DNA from: Utricularia gibba
Taxonomy: Eukaryota; Streptophyta; Magnoliopsida; Lamiales; Lentibulariaceae
Assembly (NCBI GenBank): GCA_002189035.1
Contig: CM007989.1
Coordinates: 3,224,001 to 3,288,000, forward strand
Length of the DNA: 64,000 bases
Reading direction: 5' to 3'
Made by a program: the position numbers and the translations under genes. The notes under the pieces are model-generated. The model had not been told where the DNA came from and did no database searches. It saw nothing but the letters and a program-made list of their open reading frames with translations. Shown piece by piece: positions 36,215 through 47,552 of this stretch; position 1 is the stretch's first letter, and each line of letters opens with the position of its first letter.

Positions 36215-36658
36215 TGAAAGAATATTTGTAGCTCACTATCTGGGAGCCTAAGTGCTTCAAGAGACTTAGAATGAACACAAAGTAGATTTCTTGAGCTTGC
36301 TCAATACAATGTTATCAACCATTTGCGTTATCTTATATTTATAGACAGCTCTTCTCGACCGTTGCTTGTAGATATAGATGCGTATTATTGTGGCAGGTTA
36401 CCGTTGGCGTAGTTGGGCCAATCAGCTTTAATCCTCTTCAAATCCAACTTGGGCCTGCTTGGTGTGAGTCCAGGCCTACTCTTTCTTCGTCATTGGATGG
36501 GCTCGTATTAAGCCCATTTTTGTGTTCATTCTTGTACGCCTCCCGCGAACTCTCTCCCTGTTCCTCTTCTTCGCTGCGCGCTGAGTGTTCTAGCACCATC
36601 TCAGAGATTACAGCAGGTCTTATGAAATTATCCAAGATTAGCTCATCATCAACCAACA
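36215..36658 (-). repeat. 5' LTR of the copia element
   Basis: Starts TGTTGG and ends TTTCA on the minus strand, about 444 bases. It contains a TATA-like CTATAAATATAAG near 36332-36344, consistent with an LTR promoter driving the element leftward. Confidence 0.85.
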
Positions 36659-37264
36659 CAGATATCACTTTGGCCTAGATCTCATGGACAGGAAAAAAGA
36701 AATTAAAGAAATAATTACAGAAGTAATACAAAACATGTCTGATGATGATGATAATGAAAGAGGCGAATGATGCCAGCGACCAGGCGAGTAAAGATGGAAA
36801 ACGATGAATCCAGTTGGGGAGGGGGGGTGTGTGTGTGTGCTCCGGCTCAATATCCTATCTGTTCTGCAGCAATGTGATTTCTCTACTCCGTTGCTGCAGT
36901 GTAGCTGATCGTTTCATTCGCAGAAGTGGGTAGCTATAAAGGTACCCAGTACGACTGACAGCTTTGGTCAGTTAACCACATACTGTAGAGTTATCATTCT
37001 ACTCAGTTTCGTGAGGTTTAGGTTGTATTGTATGAAGCATGTTTTTACATTTTATGAGATTTTAGTGTGTAGTTTTACGGGAAAATACAAATTTTGAAAA
37101 ATGCACGGAATGATGGTATTGCCGTCGTATTAAGTACTTGCAGTTCCCGAGGACAACAACGTGAGTGTTTGCATGCAGTGTACTGAAAAGAGAGAAGTTG
37201 AAGGGTTGGCGGGGTTCAAGAAAATCTAATTTTGACATCTCAGAAGATAAACCATTGTGCTTCA
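36659..37264. other. Region between copia element and MORC gene
   Basis: Contains a G-rich/GT run near 36820-36838 and the MORC promoter and 5' UTR. No gene recognised. Confidence 0.5.
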
Positions 37265-40200
37265 ATGGAGATTAATGAGCAACTTTTCGATGGCATTGCA
37301 CCAAAAACAATCTCTGGTTCTACACAAGAGCTTTGTGGCGTGATTGAAATTTTGAGTTCTGATGATGAAGGTGATCCTGATGAAGTTATCACACTTCAGG
37401 AGAGGAAGAAAAATGTGGATGTGGATCCACTTATGGAGGTTAAAGGAGAACCAGTTGAGTTTAGTACAGCAAATATTAACAATTGCTCTTCTCAGGAAAA
37501 CGCACTTGTAGTAGATATATCAGGTTCTGAGAAGGAAACCGATGAAGAAGATGATTGGTTTAGCTTTGAAAATACTCCAAAAAAGAGGAAGACGACGTTT
37601 GATGTGCGGTCCCCGAGATTCGAGAATCTGCCGTCTCCTCTGAAGAGGCAGTTCTCGGAAGCTAGAGGCTGTCATACATCATCTGGAGCTGCTGGTGATG
37701 AGGTTTCTGATAGTGGCATGGGGATGGATTGTGTAAGAGTTCATCCAAGGTTTCTGTGCTCTAATGCAACGCGTCAAAATTGGGTTTTTGAAGGTAAACC
37801 AGAAAGAACTTCACGAAGTGAATGACCCTCTGATTCGTTGATGCTTAAGGTCTTAATTTGATGTTTTCCAGCATTTGCTGAACTTCTTGACAATGCATTG
37901 GATGAGGTATGATAATGTAGTGCTCTCTAGTTTACACATCTCTTTATTCTCATGGGTTTTCGCCGATTACTAGGCTGGTAATGGAGCGTCATATGTGAGT
38001 ATAGATGTGCTTGAAAACAAGACAGATGGGAGCAGAATGCTGCTTATAGAAGGTACCTTGATCGACCATCAGTCTATTGTTTTTCCCTTTGAAGTGGAGT
38101 GGCTGTTGACTCCATTTGCAACTGTGTACTGAAATTTCATAGATGATGGTGGTGGAATGAGTCCAGATCAAATGAGGCACTGCATGTCTTTGGGTTTTTC
38201 TGCAAAGACAAAAGTGGTGAACTCAATCGGGAAATGTGAGTTCTCTTTGTGAATCAGTGGACATAACAATGAAAACGTTGCTCACTTGATCTCCAAACAC
38301 TTCTACAGATGGAAATGGCTTCAAGACAGCACCATGAGGCTCGGTGCCGATGTTATTGTGTTTTCTCAATCTCAAGGAAACAATGAAAGGTTTTTTATTC
38401 CTTCATCTTGTACATTTTATCCGAAGCTGGAACTCGGAATATATCGATGTATTTTCAGGTCAACTAGAAGCATAGGATTGTTATCCTATACATTTCTGAC
38501 AGAAACACAGAGAGAAGATATCATAGTTCCAATCGTAAGTTAGTGGCTCTTACCCAAATGACCTCTGGTTAAGTGTCTCTGTTCTCATAATTGTGTGAAC
38601 AGCTTGATTATGAATTAACCGAAAAGGGCTGGAGAAAGATAGCAAGATCTACTAGTAATTGGGATCTTAATGTTGCTACCATGCTTCAGTGGTCTCCTTA
38701 TTCTAGTGAAGAGGACCTTCTTCAACAGGTTGTGTTTAGCATTTATCCTTATCATATACCACTCAATCTATCATATGACCTTATTCCTTTTCTCCTGAAT
38801 CTTGAGTCTTCAGTTTATTGAAATAAAGGATCAAGGGACCCGGATCATCATCTATAATCTTTGGGAGGATGAAAAAGGACTGTCGGAACTTGATTTTGAC
38901 ACTGATGCATGTAAGCATTCGCAAAGTTAATAACCATCCTCTCATGTCCAATCGATGTTTGATCCAGATGAACTTTTCAGGATATTCAGATCTGGGGTGC
39001 TAACAGAGATGAGAAAAATTTAAAGGTGGTCAAAAAGTATCCGAACTCCAGAAATTTTCTTACCTATCAATATTCTTTGAGGGTAGATGCTGCTTGCTAC
39101 ACTGATATCATCACATCTGCAGCCAGCTAAGTTCACAAATTCAAGGTTATTCATTATCACTTAATGCAACTGCAGAGCTATGTAGCAATGCTCTATCTTA
39201 GAGTTCCTTCTGGATTTAAAATCATGCTGCGCGGGAGAGATGTTGAGCACGATCATATAGTCAATGATATGATGATGACACAAGAGACCATTTTTCAACA
39301 CCAATCCGAATGTGACGAGATCCCAAAGAGGTCCAGTGTAAGTACATTCTTTGTCTTCATTGCCATCATCACATGAATTATGTGATTTTTGGCTGTAATC
39401 TTGATGCTAGGTGACTGCAAGTGTCACTATTGGATTCATCAAGGATGCAGAAGCCCATATTGATGTGCAGGGGTTTAATATCTACTACAAAAATCGGCTT
39501 ATTAAGGTAGTTTTTGTGTTTAAACACATTGACTTATCTTTTCCTACATTGCATAACGCATTACTTCCATTCATCCTGAATCTATTGATGTTCTTAGCCA
39601 TTTTTTAGAGTCTGGAATCCATGCAGCACCAATGGCCGTGGAGCTATAGGTATTGTGCACCTTTGAACTCAAAGAACAAGGCTGTGAAGGTGTTTGATCA
39701 TATACCATTCTTGTTGCAGGTGTTGTCGATGTCAAATTTGAAGAGCCAAAAGATGATGAACGGGGGGTTGATTTTGCACTTGGAAGACTTGAATCAAGAT
39801 TAGCACAACTCCACAAGTCATATTGGTGGGGCTTTTCATGCATCACACGATATACTCTCTGCTCACTCTAATTTTCGCAGTTCTTAGACTACTTCAGGTT
39901 ATAATTGCTGTGACATCTTTGTCTTGTGGTGCTTCTTCCAGGAGATCAAATTGTCATAAAATTGGGTATTCCATAGGGAGTAAAGCAGCAACACATAAGA
40001 GAGGTATGATTTACAACCTTCCATGGATGTTGGCGTTTTTTTTGTCATTGCGTGTTGTTTACACAGTAACGAACTAGTTCATATCATATTTTCCCTTTCA
40101 TAGGTTCCTCCCAAAAGAAGACAGGCAGTTCAAAACATAAGAAGCATGCTGATGAGATAGGGAGTTGTGGGAAGCATGAGTTAAGAACTCCTGAGAAAAC

Positions 40201-40709
40201 AATAACTTATATAGAAATGACATCTTCAGATGATTCTACCGATGGTGATATGATTGAGAATGATAGTGTTCGACAATGGTCATCAACTGTGGAGATAACT
40301 GGAAAAAACTTGAACATTGGGATCAATGGTTTCAATGCCAATGAGTCATCTCCATCGAAATCCCTGCATTCAACAGAGAGCAAGATACAAAGAGAAAGGT
40401 TTGTGCACTTCATTGCAACTTCACCTGTCCTCATTTATAAAGATTCCTTTCTATGTTTATAGATCAATGCCAGAAGAGATTTTGAGAGATGTGCCTCGTG
40501 ATCTTGTGAAGGAAAAAGAAAAACACAAAGCTGCTGAAGCCCAGGTACTCTAGCTTATGACTGATATACTAAAGAAAACAGAAACATAAAATGTCAATTT
40601 TCTTGCTGAGCTAACTCCGCTTATGAGGATGTTTCCTTGCTGCCGATTCCAGGTACAGGAATGGAAAAGTAAGTATATAGAAGGGGGAGATCAATGCAAG
40701 TTACCCTGA
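37265..40709 (+). CDS. MORC-family GHKL ATPase (plant microrchidia)
   Basis: Plant MORC proteins compact chromatin and silence transposons, partly with the RdDM pathway. Seventeen exons run from ATG 37265 to TGA 40709: 37265-37793, 37872-37906, 37974-38052, 38143-38235, 38309-38389, 38459-38534, 38603-38728, 38814-38910, 38981-39082, 39176-39337, 39411-39506, 39598-39649, 39720-39825, 39942-40003, 40104-40398, 40463-40544, 40653-40709. N-terminus is acidic/Ser-rich. The ATPase has FAELLDNALDE (N-box), DDGGGMS (G1) and a GNGFKT..TMRLGADV block (G2), followed by the S5 domain (YNLWEDEKG; VQGFNIYYKNRLIK). The tail is short and charged. In exon 5 one base is missing near 38327 inside FKTSTMR. Exon 8 ends in phase 1 while exon 9 reads in phase 0, so that junction is unresolved. 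About 710 residues. Confidence 0.85.
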
Positions 40710-41206
40710 ACTGGGATATGATGGATTCCAATGCAAATGTGATTCCAATTGTAAAAAGAAGGTCCACATTTCTATCACTACAGTATCTAAAACTTTTGGA
40801 TCAATGATTGCATACTTCACGCGGATCTAAAATTTACAATTCTTGTATTGAAAGTGAGTAAGAATGTCATTAGATCACATGAACTCGTATAAAATTAAGA
40901 CCTCCGGATTTCTCGGAGGATTGGTATCGCCAACTTGATGATGTACTTGTAAGTCAAACTCAAGACTCAAAAACATGGTTCTGATCCGAACTGTCCAAAC
41001 GAGGCGGCTGGACTGTTGTTCTTTGTAATTGTCCAAAAGATTTAATTTTTGTGATGAATTTAAGTAGGGCAAACACAAATTCTTATAAATTATGAAATGC
41101 GAGCAGTTACTGGATTTTTGTCCTTCGCCAGGGTCGTAAATTTCCTTCCCTGTGTTCATCGATTTAGGGTTGGTTAATGCTGGGTGAAACAAGTAGATAT
41201 GTGTAG
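40710..41206. other. MORC 3' UTR and pseudouridine synthase promoter
   Basis: Tandem genes on the same strand are separated by about 500 bases. Nothing else recognised. Confidence 0.5.
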
Positions 41207-43432
41207 ATGACAAAGAGAAAGAGGGACGATTCTAGAGAACCCAACATGGAAATTGTGTGGGAAACCCCCGCGAATCCTCCCTGTCGCCAAGATTACATTT
41301 TTCGAGAAGGTGAAGTTTTGAACTTCCGCCATTATCAAGGAAAGCTTAGAGCTTTTTACATATTTTGAAACTTATTTGCAGGAATAAGATACGTCAGGCC
41401 CTACTACTTCGAATTCATCTCACATGTATGCATGTTTATATGATGTGATTGATTGTCTAGTGTTGGTGGTGGGGGTAATGGCGGATCTGTGTTGTAAATG
41501 AGTCTTCCGCTTTCTTGTTTATGCTGCAGGCAAAGGTTAGATGGGCTGGGAAGACGATTGTTGATTTGTTTACGGATGAGTTCAAAGGGCGGTGTCGCGA
41601 GTATTATGTATGTGATTTTGGTACTTCTCCTCAGCTTCTCATCTTCTCTTTAGTTGCTTGTATGGGGCCATTGAAAAAAAAAGTTGCGTGAATGGGATTG
41701 ATAATTGGTAGTTGTTGATGATATACATTTTCTACTGAGAGACTGTAGGTTGAAGCAGTGAAAGCGGGGCGTATAAAAGTTGGTGGGCAGAGAGTACCTA
41801 CTTCGTATGTAGTTCAATCGTCAGAGAAAATAAGCCACTTTCTGCACAGGTTGTTCCCTGTCTCGTTTCAGCAAGTTTTGACTTTGTAGTTCGGTAATTA
41901 ACACGCTGAAGGTTGCAGGCACGAACCACCTGTCCTGGCTGCAGATGTTGGGATTCTCAGTGTTGAGCCAGATGTCTTGACTGTTTGTAAGCCCGCATCA
42001 GTTCCTGTGAGTTTTTGCAATCATATATGTGAAAACTGTAGTTTCTTGTGTTACGTGTTATGGCTGATCTGATCCTTGTAAATGAAAATGCAGTTGATTT
42101 TGAACTTATGGTTGGGTTGCATTTCATTCCATTAGGTGCATCCATGTGGTCAGTACCGGAAGAACACTGTAGTAGGCATACTCCAAGCAGAGCATGACCT
42201 CGCGCCATTGTTTCGTATCCAGCTTTTCCCTCCATTGTCCCCATTAATTCATCAATTCATCAATTCATTACCTCCTGGCTTTTAACAGAAACCTTGATAT
42301 CTAAATTTCAGCAATTCATCGATTGGATCGTTTGGTTTCCGGCCTTCTCATATTGGCTAGAAATGCTTCCAAGGCTGATGCTTTTCGTCAACAGGTATTG
42401 TATCACTTTTTTCTTAGAGATAATTCCATCATGTCATAAGCTTGCAAGGCGACCCACTGAAGGGTATGCTTAATCTCCAACTTCGCTTTGCCTCCTACAT
42501 TCAGTAAGTTTGTGATCCATATCCTATTGTCTCAGATTGAATCAGGAGAGGTAAAAAAGCAGTATATTGCGAGGGTTGTGGGAGTTTTCCCTGAGGATGA
42601 GGTGCTTGAATGTCTATTTTCTGCTAATTCTTATATCTGTCATCCTTCGACTTGAAGCTTTTGAACATACATTTGCAGCAAGTTGCTGATGCTCATATCA
42701 TCTACAATGCTCGTGAAGGAAAGAGCACAGTTGGGGTACAACTTTCCACTAGTCTTATCTTTTGTGTTCGGATATTTCCACCTGACATTCTTGAACTGGT
42801 GTTTATATGTTCATTCAGGTTGGAACTAAGGGTTCCAACGGCAAGACAGCATGTACCAAATTCAAAAGAATCAGTACCAATGGAACACAAAGCCTTGTGT
42901 TGTGTGAACCTATCACTGGTAGGACTCATCAGGTAACAAAAGTTGTTTCCTTTCTTCCAACCAGACGACTACATGAATCAAGATAATTTTTTTTTTTCTT
43001 CAGATACGTGTACATTTGCAGCATCTGGGCCATCCAATAGCCAATGACTTGCTGTACCTGTTGGAATCGGTTCCTGGTCGAGCTCTTAGAGCAGCAGCTA
43101 TATTCCCTTCAGATTCCAACAGTGGTGATCATGGAAACTCGACACATGACATTGTCCCCGATTTTGATACTGATCCGATGTGCACAAACTGCCCAGAGCT
43201 TGCGCCTAAAGGGTGAGAATATACCTATTTTCCTTACAGAACAATCCTAAGGAATTTCTGATGTGAGGAGATCAAGAGCTTGTTTCAATTCATGCTAAGC
43301 ATAACAACACTGCTTTTGTTTTTTTCATGCAGATATGGACATGAAGATGGATTATGGCTCCATTGTGTTAAATACTCAGGCCCTGATTGGACATATGAAT
43401 GCCCATATCCCCAGTGGGCATCTCTTGGCTAA
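41207..43432 (+). CDS. RNA pseudouridine synthase 7 (RluA/RPUSD2 family)
   Basis: Isomerises uridine to pseudouridine in RNA; similar to Arabidopsis RNA pseudouridine synthase 7. Twelve exons: 41207-41309, 41382-41425, 41530-41607, 41749-41849, 41919-42006, 42136-42214, 42312-42394, 42536-42601, 42679-42735, 42819-42932, 43004-43212, 43333-43432. They sum to 1122 bases (373 residues) with all phases closing and no repair needed. An S4-like RNA-binding segment (AVKAGRIKVGGQRVP) comes first. The catalytic motif is PIHRLDRLVSGLL, containing the HRLD aspartate. CEPITGRTHQIRVHLQHLG is the conserved RluA block. A Cys-rich C-terminus follows (DPMCTNCPEL; LWLHCV). The loop after HPIAND is diverged from the Arabidopsis version. 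Confidence 0.92.
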
Positions 43433-44371
43433 TTTGTGTATCATGTATTCTGCTGCATTGTAGATTTGCTTAGCTTATTTCAAGTTCGTATAGAATTTTG
43501 GGATTCTTTTGAAAAACATCTTGTGTTCCAATCCATTCAGGTTCATCCTTGAGCACATGCTCCTTCGTTGGGAATGAGGGGCTCTTATTTTTCTCACCTG
43601 ATTCACGTGGGTAGTTAATATCCTTGGTCATGTGCTGCATGCTAACATTAGTCTTCTCAATTTTCGTAAATACTGCAATACACACACCATCGGATGAGAT
43701 GGTGACGAAGGGCGGCCGGGTGGGTGCCGTAGATGGGAGGAAAGATGAAGCTTGGTAGTACTGCATCGCAGTTGAATTTGAGATGACGCAACCCCACACC
43801 TTTGGAGCAGACAGATGGCAACATTTTCTGTTTCAGTCAACAGATGGGAACTTCCAATATGGACACAACGGCCATGCAAGATCCTACAACAAAGGAATGA
43901 TTGGAAACTTCGTGGAGACATTCTGTACAAGTGTTCCTCCATCCAGGAACAATTTCCGGGCCAAGGAGACAAAGAGGACCCTTGGGGTTGCTCATTCCAT
44001 GGGTTCAAGCTCCTTTGTAAATTCTGGATGGGAGCCTTGTTCTGTTCTACAGTGTCATAGAATGTTCTTTTAAGAGTTTTGTGCATTGGCTTATTACAAA
44101 GAATCTGAGCAAAAACTGAAAAATTGACAATAAAACTACCAAAAAATAAAACTGGTAATTGACACCGCTTGTATGTTGTCAGAATTCATGTGCTCCTTCA
44201 ATGGAATGGGGACATTTCATAGAAATTAAAAACCGAATGAGTGCTAATGAACCACATTAGCACATGACACATGTTCTCTAGGTTAAAAAATAAAACGGTA
44301 GAACTTCAATGTCAAAAACAGCGCTAATCAATTGGCCACTCATATGTTTGTGCTACAAGAACCAACACGGA
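43433..44371. other. Intergenic region, no gene supported
   Basis: Lies between convergent pseudouridine synthase and TIM8 genes. Overlapping ORFs on both strands at 43470-44090 have no domain I recognise and no splice-site support. Confidence 0.5.
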
Positions 44372-44898
44372 TCACTGCTGAAGGCGCTTCATGATAAGAA
44401 GAGACATATCCATGTAGCGCTGAGCACAGTTGGTTAAGCACGTAGTTTCACTAGAACTAAACTTGCTACCAGGGGTACCCGTGATGCATTTGTCCCAGCA
44501 AATGGATGTAAGTTTTCCAATCATTTCATTCACCATAGCCCTTTGTTTTTCTTCCTGTAAAGTTTCAAGCAACACAAAATCACAAAATAGGCTAAGCTAA
44601 TTCTGTTCAAATCATCCAACGCAAAAAAAGAAAAAGCAAATACAACAAGGCAGCATATGACTTGAACGAAAAAAGGGCATCCAAAATCCCAGTTTCTTCC
44701 ATCATAAAAACTTCTACCAAAACAGAAGCACGCCACAACTCTCTACATGGATTGTACCAGAAAAATCCAAAATATTACACAATTTCCAAAAGATCGCAAT
44801 CTGAACAGAAAAAATCACACAATTCGGAAAAGGAACACGCAGATACTCACATTAAGAAAGGTCTGTAGCTCCGCCGAATTAAACGCCGAAGGATCCAT
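44372..44898 (-). CDS. TIM8: Mitochondrial import translocase subunit TIM8
   Basis: Small intermembrane-space chaperone that pairs with TIM13 to carry hydrophobic precursors to the inner membrane. Exons 44851-44898 (MDPSAFNSAELQTFLN) and 44372-44554, phase 0, GT-AG. The total is 76 residues, the normal length for this family. The twin Cx3C motifs are visible as CWDKC and CLTNC, with 15 residues between them, and form the two intramolecular disulfides. QRYMDMSLLIMKR follows. The gene is intact and matches Arabidopsis TIM8 closely. Confidence 0.92.
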
Positions 44899-45359
44899 TA
44901 GAAACAAAGAGAATAGTTGTCTTGAGCTTCAAACTTCCAAAACCTACACAGAACTCCCCGCCCCTTTTAAATAGACGTGGGCCTGATTGAATCCATCATT
45001 AAAGTTATTGGGCCTGGGCTTTTAACATTTTAATCTACAAGAAAATTTACCTTTTGGCAGTCTGGACCAAATGAATATAAGGATGAAAAAGGGATAAATA
45101 AATTGAATCGAATATAAATTATGTTTTTTACTATTCAAATTGAATTTGGATTTTAATCATACTATTCAAATTGATTTTAGATTAATAACTATAAATCCCC
45201 TCATTTATTTCTAGTTATTTGTTTTTAGATTTTTTTTGATTTTATATCAAGTAGTTATTTTTTTCATTACCTGAGCAATAAATCTAATTTCGAGTAAATA
45301 AATAATATTCAAAAAGAAAAAGAGTAATGCCGCAAGGATTTTGTTGTCTTGGAAGGCCT
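44899..45359. other. Intergenic AT-rich region
   Basis: TIM8 promoter on the minus strand, then T-rich DNA. No gene recognised. Confidence 0.5.
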
Positions 45360-45700
45360 TCAATGTCTTCTTTCGGGTCGGGTTAGAATCTTATCGGTAT
45401 TGCGATTTTTGAGGCGGCGGAGGAATTGGTTCTCGACGGTTTCACACCCGCAGCAAGGGCACGCCGCATCTCCATGCATCGCGCATATGACATTGCAGTG
45501 AGGGCACTTCACGTAGTTCTGATATGAGTTCGGAAGAAAGGCGTCCGCCTCCTCCGTCGCCGCCGCACCTGACCTCTGCTGTCCGCCGGCCTTTCTCGAT
45601 CTCCGAGGAGGTAGGGGAGGGATGCCATTGTAATCACGGTGGGGACGGCGAAGTGGAGGGAAGTACTTTTTTTTTCTTTTTGAATGAGGAACAAATTTAG
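45360..45700 (-). other. Possible small zinc-ribbon ORF
   Basis: An open minus-strand frame ends with YVKCPHCNVICAMHGDAACP and then CCGCE, a CxxC..CxCC pattern that could bind zinc, followed by a basic tail. The frame is open to 45791, but no convincing start fits the basic, Pro/Arg-rich N-terminal stretch. ATG near 45632 opens MASLPYLLGDRE in another frame, and a single missing base could join it. I cannot assign a family. Confidence 0.3.
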
Positions 45701-45791
45701 TGGGTCCCTTTATGGAGTAGAAGGAACAAGTTTGGAAACTGAATATCAAAAGAATATTACTCATATAACAAAGTTTGATATATTTGCTCAA

Positions 45792-46547
45792 AACATAGAA
45801 ACTTTGGGTGGGGTGAATTATATATTATTATAAAAATATTTAAAATTCGAAAGCTTAAAAATCTAGAGACAAAATCTTTCGTTTTGATTTAGATGATGAA
45901 TTGATGTATAGTTTTGTATGATAATTAAGTTATATAGTGAATAGTTATTTATGTTCAATTTATTTAAGTAATAATTTTTATTTTTCGAATATTTTAAAAT
46001 ATAATAAAATTATTAAATTGATTTTAGTTTTATAGTTGGGGATAGATAAATTTATCTGTCTTTAAAATATTTAATGTTGATGCCGCTTCAAGGAACATTG
46101 CTTATTTGGGAAATGTCCCTCTCTTTCAATTTATAAAAAAGATTGCTTTTTGTTGGGTTGACTTGTCTCGAGAGTGCATCGAGTTGGCAACGATCCCTGT
46201 GCCTGCGGATGGCGAGTTGTTCAGGCTTGAGTCGCCAGCGGGTTCGAACCAGGCCCATTATGTCGTCTATTTCGGTTTGAATTCAGGACGAAAATCGATC
46301 GGTTGTTTTTGCTGCTGGAGCTGGGAACCATCAGTATTAGTCACCGATTTCAGAATGTTTCGAAGCACTTGGTGTTGGAAGTTGCTTACGGGGTGGTGAA
46401 ATCGAAAGGTTTCTCTTTTCTGGGCACCCATTTTACCTAGAGTAGGATTTGCCTTCCTTTTAGTTCCCTACTGCTCCTGGAGTGTTCTTTTTCATGTTAT
46501 TTGATATGGGCTTTTTGGGCCTGGGGGAGAATTTCCTTAGTTTTTAT
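45792..46547. other. Intergenic AT-rich region
   Basis: AT-rich to about 46090, then a more balanced stretch at 46100-46540 with a plus-strand ORF (46106-46399) whose product matches nothing I know. It may be intron or flank of the E1-beta pseudogene fragment that follows. Confidence 0.4.
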
Positions 46548-46953
46548 AGGACCCAATGGTGCTGCTGCTGAGTGAGTGCTAGCACTCGCAGGTGTTCTTA
46601 GATTATTAGTTTTTGAAGCTCAGCATAGCAGAAATCTATGATGAACATCACATAAGACTTCCATTGGGTGGCTATGCTTTAAGATTGTTGCTTTCGGACT
46701 ACTTCGATGCACGTGTCGTACAGGTCTGAGATTTTAATGAGAATCCAAGTATGAAATAAGAGGCGTACATGGAAAACTAGCATGCAGAGAGTTCTATGCT
46801 CATTACATTGTGTCTGTGCTGTTTCATTGCTACGCAGCAGGGATGCGGTTGTCCCGGATTGAAGTTATTGGCCCCATGTTCTCCTGAAGATGCACGGGGC
46901 TTGCTCAAAGCTGCCATTTGGGATCCGGATCCTGTTGCACTTCTTGAAAAGTA
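46548..46953 (+). pseudogene. Fragment of pyruvate dehydrogenase E1-beta gene
   Basis: Gene-structured remnant of the mitochondrial E1 beta subunit. GPNGAAA is coded at about 46550-46570 after a TAG acceptor, then AQHS near 46619-46630, CYAA near 46840-46851, and [20 protein letters not shown] and KAAIWDPDP near 46852-46940. Order and spacing fit the real protein with intron remnants between the pieces. CYAA and the next block are in different frames (the usual WYASVPG is missing), Asp-Pro-Val-Val-Phe has changed, and no downstream exon is seen. It is therefore a duplicated fragment rather than a retrocopy. Confidence 0.7.
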
Positions 46954-47552
46954 AGTAGTATAAATTATTACATTTACCCTTTTGCACATGCATGTTCATG
47001 TTCTAGATATGTACATTTTTTTCATGTAGATTGAGTTTGAGGGAAAGGATAAGCACAGTAACTTCTTTATGACAGATTCGAGAATCTCCGGTCGTTTAAT
47101 TCTGAGTGGAGGAGATGCAATCATGTTACAAACAACAACCAGAGCATGTTGGTCCTACTTAGTAATTACATGCACCACAGATTCCTGTTGCCATCACATG
47201 TATGTGCCTTCATGTTTAGTCCTATTCTATCTGACTAATATCACGTTTGTCTGTCTACACAGATGTGGCAACTAAATGGACTGAAATATAGAAGCTTTGT
47301 GGCCGCAGCATGTGCATTGTACCAATGAAACAGAGGTGTGTGTGTGGGGTGGGGGTCATGACAGTTGTATTTTAGCAAATTGCAATGGAAAAGAAGGTGA
47401 TGGGTGATACAACTTTCTGTACAAAAACAGAAACAAGTTTCAGGTCATCACGTGCGGAAGAAGCTAAAAGGGGCCACGACTAGGGGGATGGAGAGGAAAA
47501 AATAAAAAATCTTTACCGTCGGTAAGATGGGGTGATTCAACCAAACTCGGCC
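46954..47552. other. Intergenic region, LCB2 3' UTR
   Basis: Contains a GT-rich run near 47336-47356 and the expected 3' UTR of LCB2. No further E1-beta exons recognised. Confidence 0.5.

Larger units (their letters stand above)
31706..36658 (-). mobile_element. Ty1/copia LTR retrotransposon, decayed, with truncated 3' LTR
   Basis: On the minus strand the order is 5' LTR, gag, protease, integrase, reverse transcriptase, RNase H, polypurine tract and a 3' LTR stump, which is copia order. The 5' LTR is 36215-36658 (TGTTGGTTG...TTTCA). Next to it, minus-strand TGGTGACAGC sits where the initiator-tRNA primer site should be and only partly resembles it. The PPT (CACGGGGGAG) immediately precedes the 3' LTR end at 31825. 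The 3' LTR keeps only 120 bases (31706-31825), differing from the 5' LTR at three positions. Pol has four in-frame stops and the gag/pol frame is broken, so the element cannot move on its own. I could not confirm a target-site duplication. Confidence 0.9.

Noticed and set aside
31706-36658. Programmed frameshifting as an explanation for gag/pol
   Set aside because: The break is in an A-run with one extra base and pol also has four stops, so decay or error is simpler.
36388-36678. ORFs across the 5' LTR
   Set aside because: These lie wholly inside LTR sequence and show no homology; LTRs are non-coding.
43628-44086. Minus-strand ORF of 152 aa between pseudouridine synthase and TIM8
   Set aside because: No recognisable motif, overlapping ORFs on the other strand and low-complexity Ser/Cys composition; no promoter or splice support.
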